DNA of 64,000 nucleotides from Sulfitobacter sp. EhC04 (GCF_001650875.1 NZ_LXYI01000011.1:97553-161552); one strand, 5' to 3'. Positions 32,826-41,369 are shown, numbered from the stretch's first letter. Translations and numbers: made by a program. Notes: a model not told the origin generated them from the letters alone.

Positions 32826-33501
32826 TCCCACCCTCGATCTGCAAGGCATCACCAAATCCTACAACCCCGGTGCGCCGAACGAGGTCAAGGTGCTGCGCGG
32901 CATCGACCTGCAGGTCGCGCCGGGCGAGGTGGTGGCGCTGGTGGCCCCTTCCGGTGCGGGCAAATCCACCCTCCTGCATATCGCCGGGCTGCTGGACACG
33001 CCCGATACCGGCAGGGTCGGCATCGGGGGCGAGGATATGACCGGCCTGGGCGACCGCCGCCGCACGGCGGTGCGACGGTCCGATGTCGGGTTCATCTACC
33101 AGTTTCACCACCTGCTGCCGGAATTCACCGCGTCGGAGAACATCGTGCTGCCCCAGCTTGCCAATGGGACCGGCAGGGCGGAGGCGGAGGCGCGGGCGCG
33201 CGATCTGCTGACACAGGTGGGCATCGAAGGGCGCGCGGACCATCGCCCGGCGGCCCTGTCCGGGGGCGAACAGCAGCGCGTCGCCTTTTGCCGTGCGCTG
33301 GCCAATGCGCCGCGCCTGCTGCTGGCGGATGAACCGACCGGGAACCTGGACCCCGCGACCTCGGATCAGGTTTTCGGCACCCTGATGGCGCTGGTGCGCG
33401 ACACCGGTCTGGCCGCGCTGATTGCCACCCATAATCTCGACCTTGCCGGGCGGATGGACCGCCAGATCAGGCTGGACGCGGGCCATCTGGTTCCGGTCTG
33501 A
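32818..33501 (+). CDS. lolD: Lipoprotein-releasing ABC transporter ATPase LolD
   Basis: A 227-residue ATPase of the LolCDE lipoprotein extractor. Walker [10 protein letters not shown] is at residues 43-51, the signature [11 protein letters not shown] near 144, and Walker [13 protein letters not shown] near 167, followed by the switch His in [10 protein letters not shown]. The Q-loop region is [11 protein letters not shown]. It starts inside the end of lolC (ATGAATAA overlap), ensuring coupled synthesis of the subunits. It serves the many lipoproteins encoded in this window. Confidence 0.95.
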   Translation: MNNPTLDLQGITKSYNPGAPNEVKVLRGIDLQVAPGEVVALVAPSGAGKSTLLHIAGLLDTPDTGRVGIGGEDMTGLGDRRRTAVRRSDVGFIYQFHHLLPEFTASENIVLPQLANGTGRAEAEARARDLLTQVGIEGRADHRPAALSGGEQQRVAFCRALANAPRLLLADEPTGNLDPATSDQVFGTLMALVRDTGLAALIATHNLDLAGRMDRQIRLDAGHLVPV

Positions 33502-33592
33502 CTCCGCGCCATCCCGCCACCCGCGATCATCGCGCTTGACGGTCCTTCCATACCGGGGACACAGTGGTGCTTTCGAACCAGAGGAATGACAG

Positions 33593-34579
33593 ATGCCCGA
33601 GGTGGCGCTGAAAGACATCGCCGAGACGGTTCAGGCCGCCCTGATGGGGCATGGTGCCGATTCCTTTGCCGCCGCCGAAGTGGCCCGCGCTGTCGCGGCT
33701 GCGGAATCCGTGGGGAATAAGATCTGCGGCCTCTATTACGTGGAAAGCTATTGCCAGCAGTTGATGTCGGGCCGGGTCAAGGGCGATGTGACCCCCGGCG
33801 TGACCATGTCCCGCGCCGCCGTGGTGCATGTGGATGCGCGCTTTGGCTTTGCCCAACCGGCCTTTGCCTATGGGCTGACCGTGGCACTGGATGCCGCGCG
33901 CCAGCACGGTATCGCCACGCTGGCGGTCGCCCATGCGCATACCTGCACGTCGCTGGGCTACTTCACGGAACAGATCGCGCGGGCAGGGCTGATCGGGCTG
34001 GGCTTTACCAATGCCTCGCCCATCGTGGCCGCGCCGGGGGGCAAGACGCGGGTGATCGGGACCAACCCGATCGCCTTTTCAGTGCCGGACGGACGGGGCG
34101 GGATCGCCATGCAGTTCGACCAGTCCACCACCACGGTTGCACTGGGCAAGATCACCATGGCCAGGGCGGCGGGCGAATCCATCCCCGAAGGCTGGGCGGT
34201 GGATGCCCAAGGCAGCCCCACCACCGACCCCGAAGAGGCGCTCAAGGGGTCGCTGGTCTCCCTGGGCGGCTACAAGGGCTGGGGCTTTGGCCTGATGGCG
34301 GAGATTCTGGCGGCGGGCATGACCGGCGGCGTGCTGTCGCAGGATGTGAAACCGCTCAAGGCGCCCGAGGGGCCGCCGCATGACCTGGGCCAGTATTATA
34401 TCGTGATCGACCCATCGACCTCGCCCGATTTCGGGGCGCGTCTGGCGGCATTGGCGCAGGCGGCCTCGGCGGACGAAGGCGCGCGCATGCCCGGTCAGGG
34501 CAAGGTGCCATCCGATCCGGTTGCGGTCGAAGACGCGCTCTGGGCGCGCATTCAGGCGCTGACGGAGCTGCCGGGTTAG
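33593..34579 (+). CDS. Ldh2/malate dehydrogenase-type oxidoreductase
   Basis: A 328-residue NAD(P)-dependent oxidoreductase of the LDH2/MDH2 (YlbC/DpkA) family, whose members reduce 2-keto acids or cyclic imines. Visible family segments include the catalytic-region AVAHAHTCTSLGYFTEQIAR near residue 105, GTNPIAFSVPDG near 156 and GGYKGWGFGLMAEIL near 222. Substrates in the family include malate, lactate, ureidoglycolate and piperideine-2-carboxylate, so none is assigned. GAGGAATGAC precedes the ATG. Confidence 0.88.
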   Translation: MPEVALKDIAETVQAALMGHGADSFAAAEVARAVAAAESVGNKICGLYYVESYCQQLMSGRVKGDVTPGVTMSRAAVVHVDARFGFAQPAFAYGLTVALDAARQHGIATLAVAHAHTCTSLGYFTEQIARAGLIGLGFTNASPIVAAPGGKTRVIGTNPIAFSVPDGRGGIAMQFDQSTTTVALGKITMARAAGESIPEGWAVDAQGSPTTDPEEALKGSLVSLGGYKGWGFGLMAEILAAGMTGGVLSQDVKPLKAPEGPPHDLGQYYIVIDPSTSPDFGARLAALAQAASADEGARMPGQGKVPSDPVAVEDALWARIQALTELPG

Positions 34580-34580
34580 A

Positions 34581-34623
34581 GCGATGGCGAGGAAATCGGC
34601 AACGATTTCCGACTCGGACATCG
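34581..34623 (+). terminator. Nested hairpin after the Ldh2-type gene
   Basis: GGAAATCG (34591-34598) pairs with CGATTTCC (34603-34610) around GCAA. An outer GCGATG (34581-34586) pairs with CATCGC (34618-34623). It lies 1 base after the stop, so it is a likely terminator or mRNA 3' stabiliser. Confidence 0.6.
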
Positions 34624-34680
34624 CGCAAAATCAAAGGGTTAGAGCGTCGCGATTGAGTCAGGTAAGCTGGACGGTGCTCT

Positions 34681-34783
34681 ACAGCGTCCCGCCTTTAACC
34701 TGATACACTCCGTATCGCCGATGTCCCGAGAGCGCGAAGCGCGGCAGGGTATCGGCGATTCAAGTTTAAGGCGGGGCGCTTTA
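34681..34783 (+). repeat. R1 palindromic repeat, copy 2
   Basis: The best-preserved copy. The outer arms match at 18 of 21 positions, the inner stem has perfect ATCGCCGAT/ATCGGCGAT, and the apex is GCGC-GAA-GCGC. Its inner stem reads CGCCGAT/ATCGGCG where copies 1 and 5 read CGCCAAT/ATTGGCG, a paired substitution. It sits between convergent genes, 12 bases beyond the stop of the minus-strand DMT-type transporter. Confidence 0.92.
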
Positions 34784-34794
34784 GGCTCTGGACC

Positions 34795-35229
34795 CTAGCC
34801 CTGTTGGGTCAGCCAGACCCCCACCGCCATCATCCCGATGCCTGAAAGACGCGCCAGCCCAAGCGGGTTCACCTGCGCGCCGAACAGGCCAAAGTGATCA
34901 ATCGCCGCAGCCGAGAGCAATTGCCCCAGAAGCACAAAGAAGATCGCATTCCCGACCCCGAAATGCGGCGCGATATAGGTGACCGACAGCACATAGAAGG
35001 CGACGAAAAATCCCCCCAGGAACAACGATTTGGGCGCGGTGGCAAAACGCGACCACTGATGCGGACCCAGGATCACGGATGCCAGCAGGCAGACCGCCAG
35101 CGCCACCGTGAACAGAACCACTGCCGCCGCAGCGGGCGAGCCCACGTGCCGCCCGAGTGCCGCGTTCATCGCGGCCAGCAGCGGGATGCCGACACCCGCC
35201 AAAAGCATGATTATCGCGTGTTGCGCCAT
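34795..35229 (-). CDS. DMT-superfamily transporter (YdcZ/DUF606 type)
   Basis: A 144-residue integral membrane protein with about five membrane segments, matching the single-domain DMT family DUF606/YdcZ (ALGRHVGSPAAAAVVLFTVALAV and LLGQLLSAAAIDHFGLFG). GGAGGAGG lies 4 bases before the ATG at 35229. Family members are thought to work as homo- or heterodimers, with unknown substrates. It is divergent from the cytochrome c gene, 83 bp away. Confidence 0.85.
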   Translation of the reverse strand: MAQHAIIMLLAGVGIPLLAAMNAALGRHVGSPAAAAVVLFTVALAVCLLASVILGPHQWSRFATAPKSLFLGGFFVAFYVLSVTYIAPHFGVGNAIFFVLLGQLLSAAAIDHFGLFGAQVNPLGLARLSGIGMMAVGVWLTQQG

Positions 35230-35312
35230 TCTGCCTCCTCCACCTTGATCTGCATCATGGCGGCGGGTCCAAAGGCGCGCAAGATGACATTCCATTCAAC
35301 CGGAGAATTCTC

Positions 35313-35723
35313 ATGCCCAGCCCGATCCGAACCCTGTCCCTGCTTGGCCTGCTCTGCGGGGCGGTGGCCTGCACGCCCAAGGAAATGCCGACCGCCAACG
35401 ACGGCGCCGCGTTCTTTGCCGCCAATTGCACGGCCTGCCACGGCACCACGGGGCGCGGCGACGGGCCGCTCGCCCAGGATCTCAGCCCGAAACCTGCCGA
35501 TCTGACCATCCTCACACGGGCAAACGGCGGCAGCTTCCCACGGGCGCGGGCGCTCAGCTATATCTATGGCGATCCCGAACAGGGCCACCTCGCGCGGGTC
35601 ATGCCGCAGTTCGGCGGGGCGATGGCGGATGATCTGGTTCCCATCGAGGTGGATGGCGTCATGACCCCGACACCCCGCGTGCTGGCGGCACTTCTGGCCT
35701 ATCTGGAAAGCACCCAGCGCTAA
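35313..35723 (+). CDS. Monohaem cytochrome c
   Basis: A 136-residue class I cytochrome c. It is exported: the hydrophobic N-terminus ends in a lipobox-like AVAC at residue 20, so it may be lipid-anchored. Haem binding is shown by NCTACHG near residues 40-46, and the distal Met ligand is probably the one in RVMPQFGG. The C-terminal helix LAALLAYLEST is typical. Electron partner unknown. Its stop overlaps the stop of the convergent lipoprotein gene. Confidence 0.88.
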   Translation: MPSPIRTLSLLGLLCGAVACTPKEMPTANDGAAFFAANCTACHGTTGRGDGPLAQDLSPKPADLTILTRANGGSFPRARALSYIYGDPEQGHLARVMPQFGGAMADDLVPIEVDGVMTPTPRVLAALLAYLESTQR

Positions 35724-36397
35724 CCGCAGATGCCCTTGATCTGGACCCCGTCCCAGGGCAGGCGCACGTCCGACTGCGGGCGCGCGGGCAGGGGGGCCAC
35801 CGGCATCACCTGCGAGATCAGCGCATGCAGCCGCTTGGTGCGCGGGGCCTGCGGGGCCAGCGCCCGGCAGCAGACGAATTCCTCCACGATGGAGCCTTGC
35901 TGTTCATAGCCGAACTCACCGAACTTGCGGGGTGTGTCGATCTCGAACAGGTAGGGGTCGTCGCTGACCGTGTGCTCTGACGCGGCGCGCAGCGGCGAAT
36001 AGCCGGTGGTCGCGCGGTTCTGCCACTGCCAGACATGGGTCAGCTCATGCGCCAGCAGCATTCCCGCCACCAGCCCGATCGCATCGGGATATTCGGGCAG
36101 GTAATCGTCAAGGAACCAATCCTTGTCGAACAGGATCGTGTTGAAGACGGCGACGGCGGCGGGTTTGGTCGTCACGATTTCATCGGTGGCGGGGGGCAGG
36201 ATCAGCTCGCGGCAGGTGGTGCGCGGACGCGGCTTGCGGCGAAAGGTAACCGCCCGCGTGGGCGAACCGTCATGCAGGCGCACCACGTTCATGTCCAGCG
36301 TGTCGCCATGGATGCTGTCAAGGAACGCCCGTTCGTTCACCGTCAGGGGACGCCCGCAAGAGGCCAGCAGCAACAGGAGGAGAAACACACGGATCAT
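35720..36397 (-). CDS. Lipoprotein with HELTH metallopeptidase-like motif
   Basis: A 225-residue lipoprotein: MIRVFLLLLLLASC gives a lipobox Cys at residue 14. A zinc-binding HELTHVWQWQ sequence near residue 117 matches HExxH and is followed by a Glu-containing downstream helix (SEHTVSDDPYLFEID and EQQGSIVEEFV). This resembles the metal site of gluzincin- or DUF4157-like peptidases but no family is firmly recognised. A lipid-anchored protease or a degenerate one are both possible. The stop overlaps the cytochrome c stop (CTAA). Confidence 0.75.
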   Translation of the reverse strand: MIRVFLLLLLLASCGRPLTVNERAFLDSIHGDTLDMNVVRLHDGSPTRAVTFRRKPRPRTTCRELILPPATDEIVTTKPAAVAVFNTILFDKDWFLDDYLPEYPDAIGLVAGMLLAHELTHVWQWQNRATTGYSPLRAASEHTVSDDPYLFEIDTPRKFGEFGYEQQGSIVEEFVCCRALAPQAPRTKRLHALISQVMPVAPLPARPQSDVRLPWDGVQIKGICG

Positions 36398-36446
36398 GCG
36401 CGCAGTAAGGCGTGCGGCGGGGCCGGGATCAAGCGAAGATTACATC

Positions 36447-36848
36447 TCAGCGCGCGAATGTCGCGGTGGCCAGCGCGACCGGCTTGCCCGAGGGTTCCGC
36501 GATCAGGGTGCAGCGGGCAAATATCATGGATTTCCCCGCGCGGGTCACCTCTGCCACGGCGCGGATGCTGTCGCCGCTGGCGGGCCGCAGGAATTGCGTA
36601 TCAAGGGTCACTGTGCCCACCGGTTCGGGCGCGTCCAGATGGCCGAAACAGGCAAAGACCATCGCCGTATCCGCCAGGGCCGCCAGGGCCTGACCCGACA
36701 CGATGCCGCCGACGCGGTTGATCTCTGCGCTGATCGGCATGGTCAGTATGGTACGCTCCGGCCCGATTTCCGTGATCGTCGGCTGCAACGCGCGCACCCA
36801 GGGGGCAAAGGCGTGTTCAAGGATGTCTTGCGCGGCTTGCGGCGTCAT
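36447..36848 (-). CDS. PaaI-type hotdog-fold thioesterase
   Basis: A 133-residue acyl-CoA thioesterase of the PaaI/4HBT group. The hotdog helix and catalytic region read AEINRVGGIVSGQALAALADTAM (about residues 43-65), where the family has a HxxxG...HGG/SGG-like site, and later VTLDTQFLRPASGDSIRAVAEV. The usual active-site Asp/Glu may be the Asp in LADTAM. It would hydrolyse an acyl-CoA; the substrate is unknown. Confidence 0.85.
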   Translation of the reverse strand: MTPQAAQDILEHAFAPWVRALQPTITEIGPERTILTMPISAEINRVGGIVSGQALAALADTAMVFACFGHLDAPEPVGTVTLDTQFLRPASGDSIRAVAEVTRAGKSMIFARCTLIAEPSGKPVALATATFAR

Positions 36849-36936
36849 GGGGGCCTCCGGGGCATATTATGCCCTGAAACCTTAGGCGTGCAGCGCGCGG
36901 GCGCAAGCCCCGGCAGGGGCCCGCGCCGCAACGTCG

Positions 36937-37065
36937 TTATTTGACCTTCTTGCCCGCGATCACGGTGCCATCCTTGGTGCCGCTGTTGGCGGTGGCCAGC
37001 ACCTTGACCTTTTCCTTCTTGGGTTTCTTGGCTTCCTTGTTGCCCTTGTTCTTTTCCTTGGACAT
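36937..37065 (-). CDS. Small Lys-rich protein (42 aa)
   Basis: A 42-residue, strongly basic peptide (MSKEKNKGNKEAKKPKKEK, then KVKVLATANSGTKDGTVIAGKKVK in two parts). AGAGGAA precedes the ATG at 37065. A lysine-rich leader with a short conserved-looking tail suggests a real, nucleic-acid- or ribosome-associated microprotein rather than noise, but nothing is known. About 90 bases separate it from the thioesterase gene downstream. Confidence 0.6.
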   Translation of the reverse strand: MSKEKNKGNKEAKKPKKEKVKVLATANSGTKDGTVIAGKKVK

Positions 37066-37259
37066 GGCGGTATTCCTCTGATCGGGTTCCCGAACGGCAA
37101 AGCCCATCGGGTCGATGCTCAGGGGGCAGGGGCGCGGCGCGCGCGCGGCTTTTCCGGTGAGGCAACAGGCGGCGCGAATGGCGCGGGGCCTGTAGGGACA
37201 AGGTGGGGGTGATGGGGGCGTTTGGCAAGAGGTTTGCGGGGCGACTTGGCGAAACGTCA
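37066..37259. other. First part of the 523-base gap before the AT-rich gene
   Basis: The gap between the Lys-rich gene and the Abi-alpha gene runs from 37066 to 37588. This first part has no supported gene. The following palindrome cluster and hairpin are listed separately, and the last ~140 bases turn AT-rich. Confidence 0.4.
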
Positions 37260-37406
37260 GGGCCGCGCCCGACCTCGGGCCGAAGGCCGTCTTGCAAAGG
37301 CTCCAGTGGAGCCTTTGAGGCCGTAGGGGGGCGTCAGCCCCGGGGTGCACGCATGTGCGCCCTCCCCGTGGGGGAGGTCGGGCGCGGCCCGGGACGGGGT
37401 CCCGGG
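37260..37406. repeat. Cluster of nested perfect palindromes
   Basis: A 17-bp perfect inverted repeat (37260-37276 with 37374-37390; arm GGGCCGCGCCCGACCTC) encloses AAAGGCTCC-AGT-GGAGCCTTT (37296-37316) and overlaps CCTCCCC-GTG-GGGGAGG (37361-37377) and CCCGGGA-CGGGG-TCCCGGG (37388-37406). It stands immediately before the AT-rich DUF4393 gene. The organisation resembles that at 55567-55751. Confidence 0.85.
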
Positions 37407-37427
37407 CGGGAAAAAGTAGTAATGGTA

Positions 37428-37448
37428 AGGTGCGTCCTGAACGCACCT
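37428..37448. repeat. Short hairpin at AT-rich island edge
   Basis: AGGTGCGT (37428-37435) pairs perfectly with ACGCACCT (37441-37448) around CCTGA. It marks the shift from GC-rich to AT-rich DNA and may be the last module of the palindrome cluster. Confidence 0.6.
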
Positions 37449-37588
37449 ACAACGCGGCGACCCAGTTTCTATTTCAAAATAATATTGGTGCATGTAGAGG
37501 TCGCACCCTACGGCTTGCTAGAAAACCGCCCTTGATGTTTATGATTTGGCGGCCATAATATCCAGAAGACAGTTGTCAGGTCCTTTAA

Positions 37589-38413
37589 ATGTCTGAAGAA
37601 GAAAATAAATCTGATCTTATTAATTCGGCTGCCAATTTGGCAAAAGCAATTCCGATTTATGATGATGCGCTTCAACCAGTCATGAAGGAAACAGGAAAGG
37701 TTCTTTCGACCGCTGGTAGAGCAGTTAATGTGGCTATTGCACCAATCCGAGGACTTGTTTGGGGAGCAGAAAGAATTGAGGAATGGATAGCTACAAATGT
37801 CGCTAAGAAACTCGATAATGTACCTCCAGATGAGATTGTTACTCCAGATCTAGCCATCGCAGGACCAACTATCGAAGCACTGAAATTTAATGGGCACAAG
37901 CCTGAGCTTAGTGAAATGTTTGCAAATTTGCTTGCTAGTTCGATGACGAAGGTTACTCACAGGAACGCCCATCCATCATACGTCGGTATTATTTCCGCAA
38001 TGAGTTCACTAGACGCTCAGATCTTTTCTGCAGTGTCGTCTCGCCATGCTCTTCCAACAATTAGGGTAATAAGAGTGACAGAAGGAGTGGCAGGAAGCGT
38101 CACCGTTGTTACCCATTTTCACCCTGATCTAGCGAAAATCACACTTGGATACTTGGGGGTTCATCAAGGAATTTTGGAAGCTACTCAGGCGAGCACCGAA
38201 CGCCTAGAAAGACTTGGATTAATACGTGCAGTATCTGATGGATATCTCACTTCTGAAAGAAACAAGAAAGAGTATCTTGAGCTAGAAACGGACAAATATA
38301 TCAAAGCATTTAAACGGCTTGATGTTGATGGGTTGTCTTCCCATGAGGCGCAAAAGAGCTACTTGATTATCACTCAAATAGGGAAGAACTTTAGAGATAT
38401 AGTTCTTAGATAG
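37589..38413 (+). CDS. DUF4393/Abi-alpha protein on AT-rich island
   Basis: A 274-residue protein of the DUF4393 (Abi-alpha) family. The family core is plain: PTIEALKFNG, PELSEMFANLLASSM near residue 108, then HPSYVGIISAMSSLDAQIF near 129. Members are linked with abortive-infection phage defence. The codon use and base composition are clearly AT-richer than neighbouring genes, indicating recent acquisition. No partner gene is adjacent. The stop is 20 bp from the parE stop, and a palindrome cluster lies upstream. Confidence 0.87.
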   Translation: MSEEENKSDLINSAANLAKAIPIYDDALQPVMKETGKVLSTAGRAVNVAIAPIRGLVWGAERIEEWIATNVAKKLDNVPPDEIVTPDLAIAGPTIEALKFNGHKPELSEMFANLLASSMTKVTHRNAHPSYVGIISAMSSLDAQIFSAVSSRHALPTIRVIRVTEGVAGSVTVVTHFHPDLAKITLGYLGVHQGILEATQASTERLERLGLIRAVSDGYLTSERNKKEYLELETDKYIKAFKRLDVDGLSSHEAQKSYLIITQIGKNFRDIVLR

Positions 38414-38433
38414 GGCGCAGCAGTTCGCACCCC

Positions 38434-40395
38434 TCAAACATCCAACTCCTCCACGAACCGCGCGTTCTCCTGAATATACTGATACCGCAACTCCGGCTTC
38501 TTGCCCATCAGCCGCTCCACCAGATCGCCGGTCTCGCCCGGAATGTCCTCGTCCACCGTCACCCGGATCAGCTTGCGCGTGGCCGGGTCCATCGTGGTCT
38601 CTTTCAGATCCTTCGCGTCCATCTCCCCCAGACCCTTGAAGCGTTGCAGGTCGATCTTGCCCTTGCCGCCCAGACCCTTCTCCAGCCAGTGGTTTTTCTC
38701 AATATCATCGGCCACATACAGCCGCTTGGCCCCCTGCGTCAGCCGGTACAGCGGCGGGCAGGCCAGATAGAGATGCCCGTTGTCGATCAGCGGGCGCATC
38801 TGGGTGAAGAAGAACGTCATCAACAGCGAGGCGATATGCGCCCCGTCCACATCCGCATCGGTCATGATGATGATCTTGTCATAGCGCAGATCGTCGAGGT
38901 TGAATTTCGACCCCATGCCAACCCCCAGCGCCTCGCAGAGGTCGGAGATTTCCGCATTGGTTGTCAGCTTGCCGGAGGCCGCGCCCAGCACGTTCAGGAT
39001 CTTGCCCTTGAGCGGCAGCAGCGCCTGCGTATTTCGGTTGCGCGCGCCCTTGCCGGACCCACCGGCCGAGTCGCCCTCGACAATGAACAGCTCCGTCCCC
39101 TCGCGGGACTTGCTGGTGCAATCCGTCAGCTTGCCGGGCAGCCGCAGCTTTTTCGTCGCGGTCTTGCGCGCGGTTTCCTTTTCCTGTCGGCGGCGCAGCC
39201 GTTCCTCTGCCCGCAGCACCAGGAAATCAAGGATCGCACCGGCAGACTTTGTATCCGCCGCCAGCCAGTTGTCGAAATGGTCGCGCACCGCGTTTTCCAC
39301 CATGCGCTGCGCCTCGGTGGTGGCCAGCCGGTCCTTGGTCTGGCCCACGAATTCCGGCTCGCGGATGAAACAGCTGACCAGCGCGCAGCCCCCGGTGATC
39401 AGGTCCTCGCGGGTGATCGTGCCCGCCTTGCGGTTGCCGACCAATTCGCCATAGGCCTTGATCCCCTTCAGGATCGCCGCCCAGAACCCGGCCTCATGGG
39501 TGCCGCCCTCCGGCGTCGGGATCGTGTTGCAATAGGACTGGATGAAGCCATCGCGCGAGGGGGTCCAGTTGATCGCCCATTCCACCTTGCCGGGGTTGCC
39601 GAATTTTTCCTTGAAATCGACCATCCCGCCAAACGGGGCCTCGGCATAGGTGGTCGAGCCGCCCAGCGTCTCGTTCAGGTAATCCGACAGCCCGCCGGGA
39701 AAGTGGAACGAGGCTTCCATCGGCGTGTCGCCATCGGGCAGGGCGGATTTCCAGCGGATTTCGACCCCCGAAAACAGATAGGCCTTGGACCGCGCCATCG
39801 CGAACAGCCGCGCAGGCCGCAGTTTGAGCGCGCCAAAGATTTCCGGATCGGGGTGGAATGTCACCGCCGTGCCGCGCCGGTTCGGGGCGGCACCGATCTT
39901 TTCCAGCCTGCCCTGCGGCAACCCGCGCGAAAATTCCATCGCATAAAGCTCGCGGTTGCGCGCGACCTCGACCCGCAGGTGGTCTGACAGCGCGTTCACC
40001 ACGGATGAGCCCACACCGTGCAAACCGCCGGAAGTCTCATAGGAATCACCTGAAAACTTGCCGCCCGCATTCAGGGTGCAGAAAATGATCTCCAGCGCCG
40101 ATTTGCCGGGGTCCTTGGGGTGCGGATCGGTGGGAATCCCGCGCCCATTGTCGCGCACGGTGACATGGCCGTTCTCATGCAGTTCCAGCTCGATCCAGGT
40201 GGCATGACCCGCGACCGCCTCGTCCATGGAGTTGTCCACGATCTCCGCCACCATATGGTGCAGCGCGCGATCGTCCTTGCCACCGATGTACATGCCGGGG
40301 CGCAGGCGCACATGTTCCATGTCCTCCAGCACCTGGATGGAGGAGGCATCGTATTCCTTGCCGCTGGGCTGGGCACCGGAAAGTAGATCGGACAT
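38434..40395 (-). CDS. parE: DNA topoisomerase IV subunit B
   Basis: The ATPase subunit of topoisomerase IV, which decatenates chromosomes with ParC. The 653-residue protein has the GHKL ATP site (EIVDNSMDEAVAGHA; then DNGRGIPTD and GGLHGVGSSVVNAL) and the TOPRIM region (LFIVEGDSAGGSGKGARNRN, then IIMTDADVDGAHI). The family-specific SKLTD/CxSxxREG-like stretch is LPGKLTDCTSKSREG. I took the ATG at 40395 because relatives begin shortly before the ATPase; an upstream start would add 31 unlike residues. Confidence 0.96.
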   Translation of the reverse strand: MSDLLSGAQPSGKEYDASSIQVLEDMEHVRLRPGMYIGGKDDRALHHMVAEIVDNSMDEAVAGHATWIELELHENGHVTVRDNGRGIPTDPHPKDPGKSALEIIFCTLNAGGKFSGDSYETSGGLHGVGSSVVNALSDHLRVEVARNRELYAMEFSRGLPQGRLEKIGAAPNRRGTAVTFHPDPEIFGALKLRPARLFAMARSKAYLFSGVEIRWKSALPDGDTPMEASFHFPGGLSDYLNETLGGSTTYAEAPFGGMVDFKEKFGNPGKVEWAINWTPSRDGFIQSYCNTIPTPEGGTHEAGFWAAILKGIKAYGELVGNRKAGTITREDLITGGCALVSCFIREPEFVGQTKDRLATTEAQRMVENAVRDHFDNWLAADTKSAGAILDFLVLRAEERLRRRQEKETARKTATKKLRLPGKLTDCTSKSREGTELFIVEGDSAGGSGKGARNRNTQALLPLKGKILNVLGAASGKLTTNAEISDLCEALGVGMGSKFNLDDLRYDKIIIMTDADVDGAHIASLLMTFFFTQMRPLIDNGHLYLACPPLYRLTQGAKRLYVADDIEKNHWLEKGLGGKGKIDLQRFKGLGEMDAKDLKETTMDPATRKLIRVTVDEDIPGETGDLVERLMGKKPELRYQYIQENARFVEELDV

Positions 40396-40555
40396 GTGGC
40401 AGGCCTGCTGTTTGTTGATTTTTGTTGGTTGCCGAGTATGCCAGAGCCCGCCGCGCGGGGGAAGGGCGAAGGCCGCCTTGCGGTGCATTTCCCGAACCCT
40501 GCCCGGCGTTCAGGACATGCGCGGCACCACCGGGTCGGTGCGCCTTATCCCCGGA

Positions 40556-40687
40556 TCAGAACAATCCCGAATACTGATGCGCGGGCGCGTTCAGCCCGTT
40601 GCGGTCATAGGGCCGCCAGAAGGCGGAAAAGATCAGGGCGATCAGGATGATGGCGATGGCAAGCAGTGGCACGACACGAAGCAGCAT
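40556..40687 (-). CDS. Single-span membrane microprotein (43 aa)
   Basis: A short gene with AGAGGA upstream of the ATG at 40687. The 43-residue product starts MLLRVVPLLAIAIILIALIF, a membrane helix, then has a short polar tail FWRPYDRNGLNAPAHQYSGLF. It ends about 160 bases before parE and reads in the same direction. Aromatic and Pro-rich tails of this type occur in small envelope proteins. No function is known. Confidence 0.55.
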   Translation of the reverse strand: MLLRVVPLLAIAIILIALIFSAFWRPYDRNGLNAPAHQYSGLF

Positions 40688-40930
40688 GGTGAAATCCTCT
40701 TCTTTCAAATGCCATCAGCCTGCGGAAAGCCGAGAAACCGCACAAGTCAGGTATTCCCGACCAGCGGTCTCACGGCCGGACGCCCCAAACCTCTTTCTTA
40801 TTGGCTTGGAAATATCCCGGCGTGTCAGATTTCAGAGGACTTTGACCTTCACGTCATCAGCTGACCCAAAATCAGAAAAATCCGGCAAGCCGCCCTTTGC
40901 ACGGATCGCAGCGAAAGAGGAAAAGGAGCC
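40688..40930. other. Non-coding region before R2 copy A
   Basis: The gap 40688-41369 between the microprotein and the hydrolase is 682 bases. This first part has no supported gene. The remainder consists of R2 copy A, an unassigned stretch 41132-41312 and an isolated R2 module. Confidence 0.4.
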
Positions 40931-41131
40931 CTTTCCGCTCGCGCGGAGTCAAGGCCGCAGGCCGCCGCGCATCATGCCAGAGGCATGTCTGCGACATGAC
41001 GGGCCGTCCCCCCGGCACGGCGATTTGGTTGCTGTTGTGTCTCATCGTTAGGTAGGAAGTGTTTGGCTGCCATAAAGTGCCAGTCACTGCTGTCAGATCG
41101 CCGCACCACGGCCCTGCGATGCGCGGCTTGG
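40931..41131 (+). repeat. R2 repeat, copy A
   Basis: A ~200-bp element that matches 58874-59070 almost throughout and 48579-48753 inverted. It contains a short CATGCC-AGA-GGCATG and CATGTC-TGC-GACATG double hairpin, then GGCACGGCGATTTGG and GTTTGGCTGCCATAAAGTG strings. Open frames across it recur in every copy but show no ribosome site. Confidence 0.9.
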
Positions 41132-41312
41132 TGTTTCATTGCGAAAGGCAAAATAGTCCCTGCGGTTTCAACAGACTTTGCCCCAGACCGCGCCGAAGGT
41201 CCGGCTGGAGCCAGAAATGCCTGGCGTTTGGGCCAATATTGCATGACGGGGCTGGATGAGAAGGTTCAGAAAGCCCCGTGCAGCGAGTCAAAGCTGCGCG
41301 GCATTCGACACC

Positions 41313-41354
41313 GTCATGTCGCAGAGATGCCTCCGGCATGATACGCGCGGCCTG
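41313..41354 (-). repeat. Isolated R2 double-hairpin module, inverted
   Basis: A ~42-bp segment matching in reverse the double-hairpin part of R2 (CATGTCGCAGAGATGCC and CCGGCATGAT) with the flanking GCGCGGCCTG. It faces copy A about 180 bases away. Only the module and a little flank are present. Confidence 0.75.
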
Positions 41355-41369
41355 TCGCAGGGCGTGACC

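Noticed and set aside
34681..34783. R1 as an inverted-repeat-flanked insertion sequence
   Set aside because: The element is only ~105 bp with no room for a transposase and no target duplication is evident; a non-autonomous palindromic repeat fits better.
40931..41131. Small protein genes inside the R2 copies
   Set aside because: The same frames recur only because the DNA repeats; they lack ribosome sites, and copy B lacks part of the sequence.
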